Part shown: positions 1-9,800 of the stretch, in pieces | Layout of the letters: every line of letters begins with the position of its first letter | Numbering within the stretch: position 1 is the stretch's first letter | Origin: Polyangiaceae bacterium | GTDB taxonomy: Bacteria > Myxococcota_A > Polyangia > Polyangiales > Polyangiaceae | Reading direction: 5' to 3' | NCBI GenBank assembly: GCA_019637265.1 | Contig: JAHBVY010000001.1 | Coordinates: forward strand, 1 to 64,000 | Length of the DNA: 64,000 bases | Notes under the pieces: model-generated | The model's input: only the letters and a program-made list of their open reading frames with translations | What the model was told of the DNA's origin: nothing | Database searches by the model: none | Translations under genes and position numbers: made by a program

Positions 1-611
1 GTTACGGTGCAAGGTGGTTGGGCGTGCGGTAGGCCCGCGTTTTGGGGACAGGCGAAGCGTTCGCCGGGAGCGCGTGGATGCGCCGTGGCGCTGTTGATGG
101 CGGGCGTTGCTTAGCCTCGCTCGCGATGCGGGTGGCGGCCCTGAGGCGACCGTGCGGGGCTCGTTCCGCGATGCCTTCGCCGCGCCGTGAGGCGATGGCC
201 GCGGGGGGCTCTCAAGGTGAGATGGGCGTGCTAGTCTCGGGGTGGCTTGCGTCGCCATGTAGCAGGCGAGCTGGAGCAACTCGCGATGCGGATCACCCCT
301 ACGTCTCGAACGGCTGCTGGAGCAGGGCGGCTCACTACCGCGGGACCCACGTTGGCTGGGGGATGCCCTGCGCTCGCGTCGGGTCCTGCTGAGCACGTCA
401 CGCAGCTGGGGGGCTTTGCTCGCCTTGGTGGGGGCGCCTGCGCTGTCAACCCCCGGCCTGGGCTCGTTGTGTTCGGTGGAGGCGGGATTGATGACTATTG
501 ATTTTTGTCCACGTAGATAATCTGAAGGACGTTGTGGCGGGACGTCGACGTGGGGGATTGGTCCCCGGGTGGCGACAGTGTTGAGAGGGTAGCCAGAGAG
601 GAGCAGATGTT
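1..611. other. Leading intergenic stretch, no supported gene
   Basis: No reading frame here looks like a protein: the open frames on both strands are short, overlap one another and give Arg/Ala/Gly/Pro-rich translations with no recognisable motif. The last ~130 bases (about 480-610) are clearly less GC-rich and probably hold the promoter of the following ATPase gene, which has a good ribosome binding site (GAGAGGAG, about 596-603). No convincing -35/-10 pair with normal spacing was found. Confidence 0.5.
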
Positions 612-1808
612 ATGTTGCTGGGTAGCTTTGAATTCTCGAACTTTCTGTCTCACAGGAACACGGTCATAAAGTTGCAGCCGGTGACCGTTTTCGTGGGACC
701 TTGTAATTCGGGCAAGTCGGCAGTCTTTGATGGTCTGCTAAACCTGGCTCAGCTTGCGTCCGGGCGCATCAGTCAGGCCTTTGCTCCAGGGCCGTGGTCC
801 TATCTCGCTACGCTGAATCGTCAGGCGGCTCCGAATGGTCAGATTGGATTCAGTGTAACATTTTCTAATCTCGATGTGCGGTATGATGTTTCCTATCGTG
901 AGCTGTGGGATGGTGCTCACGAAGAACCGCGCTACGAGATTCTGACCGAAAGGTTGCTGAAGGAGGGCGTTGAAGTTTTCGATAGATCGAGGAACAAGTT
1001 TGAGGGTGCTCTCTCGGTGCTTCGGGATTCCATGCGTGGCGATCGGGGTCTGGACAAGGGCGTGCTGGCAGCAATCCGTGCGGCCTATCATCAGGGTGGC
1101 GCCGCGGACTTGCCTCGCGATCTGGTTGAAGTGGCTCTAGAGGTAAGCAGGATTGTTAAGTATCGATTTGAGTCATCGAATCTGAGACGAGTTGGTGGAA
1201 TTGACCTCGAGCGTCAGCCCAGGCTGCGGCCTCGAGGGGAGCAGCTTGCGTCGGTGCTGTACTACAATGACAATGGGGACCGGGAGCAGTTCGCAACGCT
1301 GAAGCGTGTTTTAGGCGAAGTTATACCAGGATTCGAGGGGTTCGAGTTTAATACGACCCGGGAGCAGGACGTTGGATTCTCTGTACGCTTTAGTGATGGC
1401 AGAGGGGTGGTGAGTGCGGCTCGGCTGTCTGACGGCACACTTCACTTTATTGGTCTGGCTTCATTGCTCATCTTGGGGGGAGAGGATCTTCCTGCTGTTG
1501 TGTGTCTGGAGGAACCTGAGGTTGGGCTAAACTCGGTTAGCATGCGCAAGCTTGTTACGCTTATCGATGATGTGGCTCAACATCGTCAGATCCTGGTGTC
1601 GACACATAGTCCATACCTGTTGACAAAGCTCTGGAATCGAGAGGGGTCAAATCCTTTTGAGTGCGTACACTACGTAACGATCGAGCAGGAAGGCGAATGT
1701 GCGGGGTTCAGCTGTGTCCGGCCTATGCGAGATGTGCCCGGAGACGCTCCTCTGCGGCTAACGAGCAGTGTTGAACAGGCGGCCAAGATCTTGGATGGTA
1801 GGTTGTAA
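612..1808 (+). CDS. AAA-family (AAA_21/RecF-like) ATPase
   Basis: Predicted soluble 398-residue ATPase of the RecF/SMC/OLD-like class. The N-terminus has the 'F.NF.S..' strand typical of these proteins, followed by a Walker A motif GPCNSGKS at residues 29-36. Near the C-terminus are a Walker B-like segment (VVCLEEPEVGLN) and the 'STHSPYLL' switch histidine motif. No nuclease, TOPRIM or other effector domain follows. The start is supported by a GAGAGGAG ribosome binding site about 9 bases upstream. Base composition is visibly less GC-rich than every neighbour, with many A/T third positions, which suggests recent transfer. It ends 5 bases before the convergent lipoprotein gene. ATPases of this type often belong to anti-phage or overcoming-lysogenisation-defect systems, but no partner is present downstream, so its role is unknown. 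Confidence 0.8.
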   Translation: MLLGSFEFSNFLSHRNTVIKLQPVTVFVGPCNSGKSAVFDGLLNLAQLASGRISQAFAPGPWSYLATLNRQAAPNGQIGFSVTFSNLDVRYDVSYRELWDGAHEEPRYEILTERLLKEGVEVFDRSRNKFEGALSVLRDSMRGDRGLDKGVLAAIRAAYHQGGAADLPRDLVEVALEVSRIVKYRFESSNLRRVGGIDLERQPRLRPRGEQLASVLYYNDNGDREQFATLKRVLGEVIPGFEGFEFNTTREQDVGFSVRFSDGRGVVSAARLSDGTLHFIGLASLLILGGEDLPAVVCLEEPEVGLNSVSMRKLVTLIDDVAQHRQILVSTHSPYLLTKLWNREGSNPFECVHYVTIEQEGECAGFSCVRPMRDVPGDAPLRLTSSVEQAAKILDGRL

Positions 1809-1813
1809 GCCCC

Positions 1814-3598
1814 TCACCCCTTCACGCGCACCACGTGGCCTTCGTCGTCGACGCACGCTGCTTCGCGGCCGCCGTTGCTGATCACGCAGTCGCCTAGGCT
1901 TGCGGTGCCGCCTTCGAGCTCCCATAGCTCGGGCTTGTCGCCGCTCAAGATCACGAGGCCGCGCTCCATGAGGATGACGCTGTGCTTGCCGTCGGGGGAG
2001 CGAGCGGAGCCTGGCACATGGGGGCGCATGATGGCTTCGGCGCGGTTCTTTTCGCCGACGGGGGTGCCCGCGACGTAGCCTTCGAAGCCGCCTTTGCCGA
2101 AGCTCAGGGCGGTGACGCGGGGCGGGTCGGGCGCCTTGTCGCCGCACATGCCGGGGCGGGGGGAGAGCAGGGGGATGGGGTGGGTTTGGCTGCTGCCGGG
2201 GCTGGCGACGAACATCAGGTCCGGGCTGTCGCAGGGCGCGAGCACTTGCATGATGGTGCCGCCTTCGCCGCGCAGGGCGAGCGGCCAGTGGTCGATGGAC
2301 TCGGTGACGTCTTCAGGCTCCGCGCCTTCGGCCAGGCGGGTCACCGCTTCGGCGCGCTGCACCAAGAGCGCGCCGCTCGCTTCGTAGTTCAATGGACTGA
2401 AGCGCAGCTCGGGGCCGCGGCCCAGGGCGCGGGTGCTCAGGCGCTCCTTCGCCGCGCGCTTCACGGTGAAGCCCTTCAGCGCCTCAGTCATTAAAGCTGA
2501 CTTCTGCTTGGGGTCGAAGCGGCCGAACCAACCGTCGCGCTCGAGCGCCGCCAGTGCGCCGAGCGGCTGCTTGTCCTTCAGCGCGGCGCGCACCTCGGCC
2601 TCATTCAAGGTGGCGAGCGCTGTCTCCGCGCGGCAAGGGATGGCGGCGCCCTCCGCGTTGAATAGCCGCGGCGTGCGCCCCTCCGCGCACAGGTTCGACC
2701 ACAGTCGCCTCGCGGCGTCGATCTGGGGCTGGGCCTTCTGGCCCGTCTTCTTGGCCGCGGCGAGCGCCGCCTGAGCCGCCACGTTCAGGCTCCGGGTGGG
2801 CTCACCGTCCTCCACCGCGAGCCCCTGTGCGCGCTGAAACCAACCAAAGCTCGCCGTGGCGGTCGCGCCACCGCGCTCCAGGCGGAACTTGAGTAATACG
2901 TCATCCTGACCATCGTCGTCGCGATCGGTGCTCACCAGCTGGAGCTGGCGCCGCTCACCCTTGGCCACGTCCGCGAGGCGCAGCTCGAGCAGCACGGGCG
3001 CCGCGCGCGTCGGCTCCACCACGGTGAGCGAGCTGATGGGGATGCGCGCGAGCAGGTTCCCGGCGCACGTCGCGCGGGTGATGAGGGTGACTGTCTTGGG
3101 GCCGCTCTGCTCCAGGTGCGTCGTCAGGCGACAGCCCTCACCGGTGGGGACGAACGGCGCCAGCGCGCGGAGCTCGCGCGATTTCCCGGTCGCGGGGTGA
3201 AACCAGAGGCTCGCGGCGGGGCCTTCGCCTGATTTCCGGAGCGACCAGGTGACGGCGTCCGGCTTCTCGTCACCGTCCAGATCGGCGAACACCGCCTGCT
3301 CGAATTCGTGGCCCTTCGGTGCCTCGAGGCTGAGCTCACCCTGGCGCCACTCGGTCGCCCCGGTGGGCGCTCGCATCGCGGCCTTGCCTTGGAAGGGCGA
3401 CTTCTCGAGCGGGGCCGCGTCGGGCGCGGCGCTGGCGGCGGACGGCGGAGGGCTCGCGTCGGCGCCGGCCTCGGCGGAGGCCTCGACGCGGTAGGGGGTG
3501 TACGGCGCGTCGCGCTCACAGCTGTTGCAAGCTGGCAGCGCCAGCAGCGCGGGCAGGGGGAGGGCGAGCGAGCGCCAGCGAGCACGGTTCGGCTTCAT
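1814..3598 (-). CDS. Putative lipoprotein with FG-GAP-like calcium-site repeats
   Basis: A 594-residue exported protein of unknown function. The chosen ATG (MKPNRARWRSLALPLP...) gives a basic n-region, hydrophobic core and lipobox-like LPAC, so it is probably a lipoprotein; the frame stays open 44 codons further upstream but that stretch does not resemble a signal sequence. After an Ala/Pro/Ser-rich linker come two Asp-rich loops, DLDGDEKPD and DRDDDGQDD, which match the calcium-binding loop of FG-GAP/VCBS propeller repeats. The remainder has no family I recognise. It is convergent with the AAA ATPase gene. The function is not assigned; exposure at the cell envelope is inferred from the signal sequence. 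Confidence 0.75.
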   Translation of the reverse strand: MKPNRARWRSLALPLPALLALPACNSCERDAPYTPYRVEASAEAGADASPPPSAASAAPDAAPLEKSPFQGKAAMRAPTGATEWRQGELSLEAPKGHEFEQAVFADLDGDEKPDAVTWSLRKSGEGPAASLWFHPATGKSRELRALAPFVPTGEGCRLTTHLEQSGPKTVTLITRATCAGNLLARIPISSLTVVEPTRAAPVLLELRLADVAKGERRQLQLVSTDRDDDGQDDVLLKFRLERGGATATASFGWFQRAQGLAVEDGEPTRSLNVAAQAALAAAKKTGQKAQPQIDAARRLWSNLCAEGRTPRLFNAEGAAIPCRAETALATLNEAEVRAALKDKQPLGALAALERDGWFGRFDPKQKSALMTEALKGFTVKRAAKERLSTRALGRGPELRFSPLNYEASGALLVQRAEAVTRLAEGAEPEDVTESIDHWPLALRGEGGTIMQVLAPCDSPDLMFVASPGSSQTHPIPLLSPRPGMCGDKAPDPPRVTALSFGKGGFEGYVAGTPVGEKNRAEAIMRPHVPGSARSPDGKHSVILMERGLVILSGDKPELWELEGGTASLGDCVISNGGREAACVDDEGHVVRVKG

Positions 3599-3731
3599 CG
3601 GTGCGGGTGTAGCAAAACGCCCGGCGCCCGGGGGAGCTTCGCGCCCCGGTGTCGATTCTGCGTCTCCGCAGCGATGCCTCCTCATCGGGAGCAGCCGCCC
3701 AGCGTCGCCCGCTGGGGAGCGACCTGCCAAA

Positions 3732-3775
3732 CCCCCCGATCCCCCCGATCCCCCCGATCCCCCCGATCCCCCCGA
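3732..3775. repeat. 9-bp tandem repeat (CCCCCCGAT)n
   Basis: Four perfect head-to-tail copies of CCCCCCGAT followed by a partial copy. It lies upstream of the minus-strand lipoprotein gene and downstream of the minus-strand enoyl-CoA hydratase gene, in a non-coding spacer. Confidence 0.9.
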
Positions 3776-3875
3776 AACACCCGGGGCGCCCCTAGCTGAT
3801 CTGCGCTGTGCCCATTCGCCGACGAACGCGCCTACTTGGCAACGTGTCTACTGGGCACGCTGTGCCTATTGCTGG

Positions 3876-4667
3876 CTACTTGCCAACGAAGCGAGGCTTA
3901 CGGCGCTCCAGGAAGGCGCTGGTGCCTTCACGCTGATCTTCACTGCCGAACAGGGCACCGAAGGCGGTCGCCTCGAGCTCGTTCGCGGTGGTCAGGTCCG
4001 CGTCGTAACCGCGCTCCATCACGCGCTTGCACGCGCTCACCGCGAGCGGCGCCTTCTGCGCGATGAGCTCCGCCGTCTTCATCACGGCGTCGCTCAGCTC
4101 CTCGGCCGGCACCACGCGATTCACGAGGCCGATGCGGAGCGCCTCCTGCGCGTCGATTTGGCGGCCCGTGTAGACCAGCTCCCGAGCCACGCCGAGGCCC
4201 ACGCGCCGCGTGAGCCGCTGCGTGCCACCGAAGCCTGGCATCAGCCCCAGGTTCACCTCTGGCTGCCCGAAGCTCGCGCGCTCCGACGCGAAGATGAAGT
4301 CGCACGCCAACGCCAGCTCACAGCCGCCGCCCAGCGCGAAGCCTTGCACCACCGCGATGACTGGACAGTGAAGCTGCTCGATCACGCGGCCCAGCGCGTG
4401 CCCTTGATCCGTGAACGCCTTCGCCTCCGCTACGCTGAGCGTCTGCATGGCGCCGATGTCCGCGCCCGCGACGAACGCCTTCTCCCCGGCGCCCTTCAGG
4501 ATCACCACGCGCGTCTCCGCGGTGAGCGCGCGGAGGGCCTCCGACAGCTCGCGGATCACGACGGGGCTCAGCGCGTTCAGCTTGTCAGGTCGATTGATGG
4601 TCAGCGTCGTGATCTGACCGCCGGCGCTGGCGGGGGTTTGCTCGACGAGCAAGGTCTCGTAGCTCAT
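3876..4667 (-). CDS. Enoyl-CoA hydratase (crotonase family)
   Basis: 263-residue crotonase-superfamily enzyme that would hydrate enoyl-CoA to 3-hydroxyacyl-CoA. The oxyanion-hole segment AGADIGAM is at residues 68-74 and the signature ALGGGCELALACDF follows at about 111-124. Both catalytic glutamates of true hydratases are present: E117 in GGGCELA and E137 in GQPEVNLGLMPG. The start is the ATG of MSYETLLVEQ, with a GAGGAAG ribosome binding site just upstream; the 22-codon upstream extension is not supported. The gene lies downstream of the 3-hydroxyacyl-CoA dehydrogenase gene on the same strand, so the two probably act in consecutive steps of beta-oxidation or the butyryl-CoA pathway. Exact chain-length preference cannot be read from the sequence. 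Confidence 0.93.
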   Translation of the reverse strand: MSYETLLVEQTPASAGGQITTLTINRPDKLNALSPVVIRELSEALRALTAETRVVILKGAGEKAFVAGADIGAMQTLSVAEAKAFTDQGHALGRVIEQLHCPVIAVVQGFALGGGCELALACDFIFASERASFGQPEVNLGLMPGFGGTQRLTRRVGLGVARELVYTGRQIDAQEALRIGLVNRVVPAEELSDAVMKTAELIAQKAPLAVSACKRVMERGYDADLTTANELEATAFGALFGSEDQREGTSAFLERRKPRFVGK

Positions 4668-4683
4668 GCTTCCTCGGGAGGTT

Positions 4684-4710
4684 CTCGCGTTGGGTTTTTT
4701 GGGGGTTTGG
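4684..4710 (-). repeat. Dispersed CCAACCCCC/A6 motif, copy 1
   Basis: Read on the minus strand this is CCAAACCCCC followed by AAAAAACCCAACGCGAG. It is nearly identical to the copy at 49133-49162. It sits in the leader region of the enoyl-CoA hydratase gene. Confidence 0.6.
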
Positions 4711-4791
4711 CTAGGTAGCTTGGCTGATGTCAAGGCGCCGCAGCGTCGCGCGGCGCTGGGTCATTCGTCAATGTAACTGATGATATGGCGG

Positions 4792-4841
4792 CTTGACGAT
4801 GCAGCTCGAATGACAGCTGCCTTGACGATTCAGCGCTCGAA
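4792..4841. repeat. Imperfect direct repeat spanning the hbd stop codon
   Basis: CTTGACGATGCAGCTCGAA at 4792-4810 recurs as CTTGACGATTCAGC... at 4821-4841, a 29-base offset. The second copy contains the 3' end of the dehydrogenase gene. This looks like a small duplication; no function is evident. Confidence 0.6.
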
Positions 4842-5717
4842 GGCGCGGCCCGTCTTCTGGCCGCGCTCGTCGTACACGTAGAAGCCGCGGCCCACCTTGC
4901 GGCCGTACCAGCCGGCGGCCACCAGGTTACGCAGGGTGGTGGAGGGGCGGTACTTGTCGTCGCCGAACTCGCGGTGCAGCACCTCCGCGATCGCGAGCAA
5001 GGTGTCGAGGCCGATCAAGTCAGCCAGCTCGAGCGGCCCCATCGGGTGATTGAGGCCGAGCTTGGCGCCTTGGTCGATGTCCTCCGGCGACGCGAGCCCC
5101 TCTTGCAGCGCGAAGCACGCCTCATTCAAGAGCGGCACCAGGATGCGGTTCACCACGAAGCCGGGCTGGTCGCGCGTGGTGATGATCGTCTTGCCGAGCA
5201 CCGCCGCGAGCTCGCTCACCACGCGATAGGTGTCGTCGCTGGTTTGCACGCCGCGCACCACCTCCACCAGCTTCATCAGCGGCACCGGGTTCATGAAGTG
5301 CATCCCGATCACCAGCTCGGGGCGCGAGGTTTGCCCCGCGAGGCGCGTGATGGAGATGCTGGAGGTGTTCGAGGCGAGGATAGCTCCGGGGCGCATCGCC
5401 GCGTCCGCCGCCTTGAAGATCGCGATCTTCGTGTCGAGGTGCTCGGTCGCCGCCTCGACCACCAAGTCGCAGCTGGCGAACGAGCCCACGCCCGCCACGG
5501 GGGTGATGCGCGCGAGCAGCGCCTCACGGTCTGCCGCCGCGAGCTTGCCCTTGTCCACCTGCTTCTGGAGGATCTTGCCGATCTTCTGCTTCCCAGCCTC
5601 GGCGCGCTCGAGATCCGCGTCGGACAGCGCCACCTCGATGCCCGCCGCCGCGCACACCTGCGCGATGCCGCCGCCCATCTGCCCCGCGCCGATCACGCCC
5701 ACCTTCTGAATGCTCAT
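4830..5717 (-). CDS. hbd: 3-hydroxybutyryl-CoA / 3-hydroxyacyl-CoA dehydrogenase
   Basis: 295-residue NAD-dependent dehydrogenase oxidising 3-hydroxyacyl-CoA to 3-ketoacyl-CoA. The Rossmann dinucleotide motif GAGQMGGG is at residues 10-17. The catalytic histidine lies in GMHFMNPVP, and the C-terminal dimerisation domain shows FVVNRILVPLLNEA and HPMGPLELADLIGLDT, both typical of the short monofunctional family. The start is the ATG of MSIQKVGVIG; the frame stays open much further upstream, but that part runs antisense through the TPR lipoprotein gene and is not coding. Length matches the family (about 280-300 residues). It precedes the enoyl-CoA hydratase gene on the same strand with a 162-base gap. 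Confidence 0.95.
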   Translation of the reverse strand: MSIQKVGVIGAGQMGGGIAQVCAAAGIEVALSDADLERAEAGKQKIGKILQKQVDKGKLAAADREALLARITPVAGVGSFASCDLVVEAATEHLDTKIAIFKAADAAMRPGAILASNTSSISITRLAGQTSRPELVIGMHFMNPVPLMKLVEVVRGVQTSDDTYRVVSELAAVLGKTIITTRDQPGFVVNRILVPLLNEACFALQEGLASPEDIDQGAKLGLNHPMGPLELADLIGLDTLLAIAEVLHREFGDDKYRPSTTLRNLVAAGWYGRKVGRGFYVYDERGQKTGRAFER

Positions 5718-5885
5718 GCGCTCGCCAGTAACCGCGCGAGGAGCCGTCCGCAAGGCACCAGAGGTCGCGACCGAGGCAGGGTGCGGCGCTTCGAAACGCG
5801 CGCAAGTGACTTCGCACCAGCGCTTGCTTCGCTCGCGCACCGCAGGCTCCTCAGCGCGCGCGTCTTGGCCCATACTGCCAGCGCA

Positions 5886-6740
5886 GTGCGGGCGTTTGGG
5901 AATGGGCCTTGGGTTTGGCAAGTCACTGCAGTCGTCGCCCTGGGCTGCGCCGGGCCCAGCGTTCAGAGCGAAGCGAGCCTGCTCGCGAGCCGTGGTGACA
6001 CCGCGGGCGCCGCGGCGCTGCTGCGTGACCACCTGCGTGAGCAGCCGAGCGATCTCGCGGCGCGCCGGCAGCTGATCCGCGTGCTGGCGGCGGCGGGCCG
6101 CCTCGGTGAGGCGCGGGAAGAGACGGAGGCGCTGCGCGCCAGGCTCCCGGAGGGCGATCCACGTCCCTTGGTGGAGCTCGGTCACGCGTTCGAGCTGAGC
6201 CACCGCTATGAAGAGGCGCTCGCGCTGTACGACGCCGCGGCGGAGCTCGCACCGAACGATCCGCTGGGCCCCAAGGCGGGCGGCTCGCGAGCGGCGCGCT
6301 GGGGTGAGCTGGCGATCGCGCTGCCGCGGCTGATCGAGGCGCTGCGGCGCGACCCCAAGGACGCGGAGGCCTGGCACACCCTGGGTCTGGTGCGCGCTCA
6401 GCTCGGCGACCTCGAGCTGGCGGAGCAGGCCTACACCCGTGGCCTCGTCGCCGACCCCGACGCCGCGGAGAACCTGCTCGGCCTGGCGACCCTGGCGGTG
6501 AAGCAGGATCGCCCGGAGGAGGCCCTGCGACGTTACCGTGAGCTGACGGCGGCGCGCCCTCGGTTCGCCGACGGGTACCTGGGGCAGAGCTGGGCGCTGC
6601 TCAGGCTGGGCCGGCTCGACGAGGCGGAGCGCGCCCTGAACCGCGGCGTGGCGCTGGGCGCGGAGCGGCAGGCCGCCGCGCGTCAGCGCGCCCTGCTGAA
6701 GCGCCTCCGGGAAGTCGAAGAAGTCAAGGAAAAACGCTGA
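5886..6740 (+). CDS. TPR-repeat lipoprotein
   Basis: About 284 residues. From the GTG start chosen here the protein begins with a short hydrophobic stretch ending in a lipobox (VVALGC), then consists of tetratricopeptide repeats: several units contain the A..L......P....AL signature, for example LRDHLREQPSD, YDAAAELAPNDPLG, LIEALRRDPKDAEAWHTLG and AYTRGLVADPDAAENLLGLA. TPR solenoids bind other proteins, so an envelope-anchored scaffold is the likely role. The start is uncertain: no strong ribosome binding site is visible and a TTG a few codons upstream is also possible. The gene is divergent from the dehydrogenase gene and ends 94 bases before the giant TPR gene, with which it may be co-transcribed. 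Confidence 0.75.
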   Translation: MRAFGNGPWVWQVTAVVALGCAGPSVQSEASLLASRGDTAGAAALLRDHLREQPSDLAARRQLIRVLAAAGRLGEAREETEALRARLPEGDPRPLVELGHAFELSHRYEEALALYDAAAELAPNDPLGPKAGGSRAARWGELAIALPRLIEALRRDPKDAEAWHTLGLVRAQLGDLELAEQAYTRGLVADPDAAENLLGLATLAVKQDRPEEALRRYRELTAARPRFADGYLGQSWALLRLGRLDEAERALNRGVALGAERQAAARQRALLKRLREVEEVKEKR

Positions 6741-6834
6741 CTTCAGAGGGTTGTGGTGGGGAGGCCCGCGGCGTACTCTCGCGCGCCACAGGGCCACCGC
6801 CAGCGCGGTGGTTCGCCACTTTGACGGGTGAGGA

Positions 6835-9800
6835 ATGGATTCGAACACGATCCGCACGGCGCTTGGTCAGCTACAAGACGATCCTGAGCTTCAGAGCGCG
6901 TGGGAGGCGCTCAGCGCGGCGCTGAAGGCCCCGCCGGGGGATCTGGAACAGGGCGAGCTGGTGCGGCTCCTCGACGCCGCGCGGCAACGGCACGAGGAGC
7001 GCGGGGAGTGGCGCGCGGCGGCGACGCTCTTGGAGCTGTCGACCGATCTCGTCAGTGAAGAGGACGAGATCACGCGCCAGCGTGAGCTGGCCACCCTGCG
7101 TGGCGATCGGCTGCTCGATGAGGAGGGCTTCGAGCTGGCGCTGCTGCGCGTGCTCGAGCTCGCGCCGGAGGACGCCGCGGCGCAGGCCGCCCTGTCAGAG
7201 TCCGAGGGCAAGCGGGGCCGCGCCGCGGAGCTGACGGCGAGCTACCTGGCGGAGGCCGAGAACGCGCCCGACGAGGTCTATCAGAGCTCGATGCTGATGC
7301 GGGCGAGCGAGGTGGAGCTCCGCTACGGCGGTGAGTCACTGAACCTCGGGGCGGCGATCGAGCGGCTCGATCAGGCGGCGCGCCTCGACGCGACCAACCT
7401 GCGCGCCGCGTGGCTGCTCGAGCTGGCGCTGCGTCGCGCGGAGAAGTGGGAGGGGCTCGATGCAGCGCTGGCGCGCGTGCTCGATCGCGGCGGCGAGGTG
7501 AAGGCCCAGGTCGCGGCGGGGATCCGCCTGGCGCGGCTACGGCTCAAGCAGGGCGCGCCGGATCGCGCCGCCAAGGCCTTCGAGCGCACGTTGGCGCTCG
7601 AGCCGAGCCGGGGTGAGGCGCGGAGCTTCTTGGCGGAGCACTACTCGAACGAAGAGCGTTGGGATGCCTTGGTGCAGATGTACGAGCGTGAGCTCGACAG
7701 CGCCGCGCTCGAGGCGGCCGATCGCCTCGGCGACATGCTGCAAATCGCGATGCTCCACTGGAAGAAGCGCGAGCGCGCGAGCGACGCCGAGCCGTGGTTC
7801 GAGCGCATCCGGCGCCTGGAGCCGGCCAACCCGCTGTGCCTCACCTTCTTCCGTGAGTACGCCGAGGCGGAGGGCGACGAGGGGCGGCTCTACAGCGTGC
7901 TCCAGGCGGCGCAGCGGGTGATGACGGAGGGCCCCGAGAAGTCGGAGGTGACCGCGCAGCTCGCGCGGCTCGCCGAGAGTCAGCAAGACGCGCAGCGCGC
8001 CATCGAGCAGTACAAGGGCGTGCTGCGCCAAGATCCGGCGAACACGGAGGCGCGCGAGGCGCTGAAGCGCCTGTACCGTAAGACGGAGGGCCACAACGCG
8101 CTGGTCGAGCTACTACGTCAGGAGCTCGAACGAGTCGACGCGGAGGACGCCGACGCGCGGCTCGCGCTGCTGCGCGAGGTGGCGTCCATCTATCGTCAGT
8201 TCATCAAGAGCGAGACGGCGCTGGTCACGGTGCTCACGCAGATCACTCAGCTGGCCCCGGAAGATCCCGCGCCGGTGCGAGAGCTGGTGACGCTGTACGA
8301 AGGGCTCGGCCGCTGGCGTGATTTGCTCACGCAGCAGCAACGCTTGGCGGAGCTCACGGAGGACCCGACGGAGCGCGCGGAGATCTTGCGCGGCGTCGCG
8401 CGGCGTTGGCTCGATCAGTTCTCCAACGTGCAGAACGCGACGGAGGCTTATCAGCGTCTGCTGGAGGCCGCGCCGACGGACGCCGAGGCGCTCGAGCGCC
8501 TCGAGGAGCTGTTCAAGAAGCGCCGCGCCTGGGCCAGCCTGTACGATCTCTACGCGGGGCAGCTCGAGGGCGCGGAGCCTTCCCGGCGACTCTCGCTGCA
8601 GCGTGAGATGGCGCGGCTCGCCGCCGAGCGGCTCCAACGGCCCGACGAAGCGATCCAGCTCTATCAGCACATCCTCGAGGAGGATCCAGCGGACCGCGCG
8701 ACGCTCGACCAGCTCGAGCGCCAGTCGGAGCGCAGCAAGAACTGGCCGGTGTTGGCGGGCGCGCTCGAGCGCCGCGCGACGCTCCAAGCGGAAGAAGGCG
8801 CCGACGAGAAGGAGCGCCTCACGGTGCTGCAGAAGCTCGGCGCCGTGTACGGCGATCAGCTGAGCGACTTCGACGGCGCCGCGCGCGCTTGGCGTCGAGT
8901 GCTCGAGATCCAGCCGGGCAACAGCCGCGCGCTGCGCACCCTGCGCGACGCGTACATCGAGCGCCGCGACTACGAGGCGCTCGAGCAGCTGTACGCCGCG
9001 CAAGACGACTTCGAGGCGCTCGCCGATGTATTGAGCAGCGCAGCTGACAAGGCGAAGGATCCCGAGACCAAGGTCGATCTCTCCTACCGCGCGGCGCAGG
9101 TCTATGAAGAGCGGCTGAGCCAGCCGGATCGCGCGTTCCGCTCCTATGAGCGGGTTTTGTCAGTGAACCCGACGGACGCGCGCGCCGCCGGCGCGCTGAT
9201 CCCCATCTACGAGTCGGAGGAGAAGTGGGGTCGCCTGCCGGCGCTGTACGAGGTGCTGCTGGCGCAGGCGACGAGCGACGACGAGCGGCTGAGCCTGCTC
9301 AGCAAGTTGGTGGAGGTCACCGGCTCCAAGCTGAACGATCGCGCTCGCGAGGCGCAGTACGCCAAGCGCGCCTATGAGCTGGTGCCGGACAGTGAGCAGG
9401 CGCTCGCCCTGCTCGAAGAGAGCTGCCGCGCGGCGGGCAGCTGGGCGCCGCTCGCGGAGGCCCTGGAGGCGCGGCTAGGTTCCTTGGAGTCGCAGGGCGC
9501 GCCGGACCTTCAAGACGCGGAGCGGCGCCGGCTGCAGCTCACGCTGGCTGGGGTGTACGGCAGTGAGCTCATGCGCGTGGACGAGGCGGTGGCCACGTAC
9601 CGGCGCCTGCTCGAGGCCGATCCCGCGGACGCCGACGCCGCGCAGGCGCTCGAGGCTATTTTGCGCCGTGAGGGCAAGCAGGAGGAGCTGCGGTGGCTGC
9701 TCGAGCTGCGGGTGACTCACGCGCGGTTCGATGAGGACCGGGTGCGCATCCTCAGCGAGTGGGCGACGCTGGAAGAAGAGGTGTTCGAGCAGCCACCGGC

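Noticed and set aside
4974-6740. A longer reading frame for the TPR lipoprotein beginning inside the dehydrogenase gene
   Set aside because: The extra N-terminal part is antisense to the well-supported dehydrogenase gene and is not protein-like; a signal peptide appears only from about 5886.
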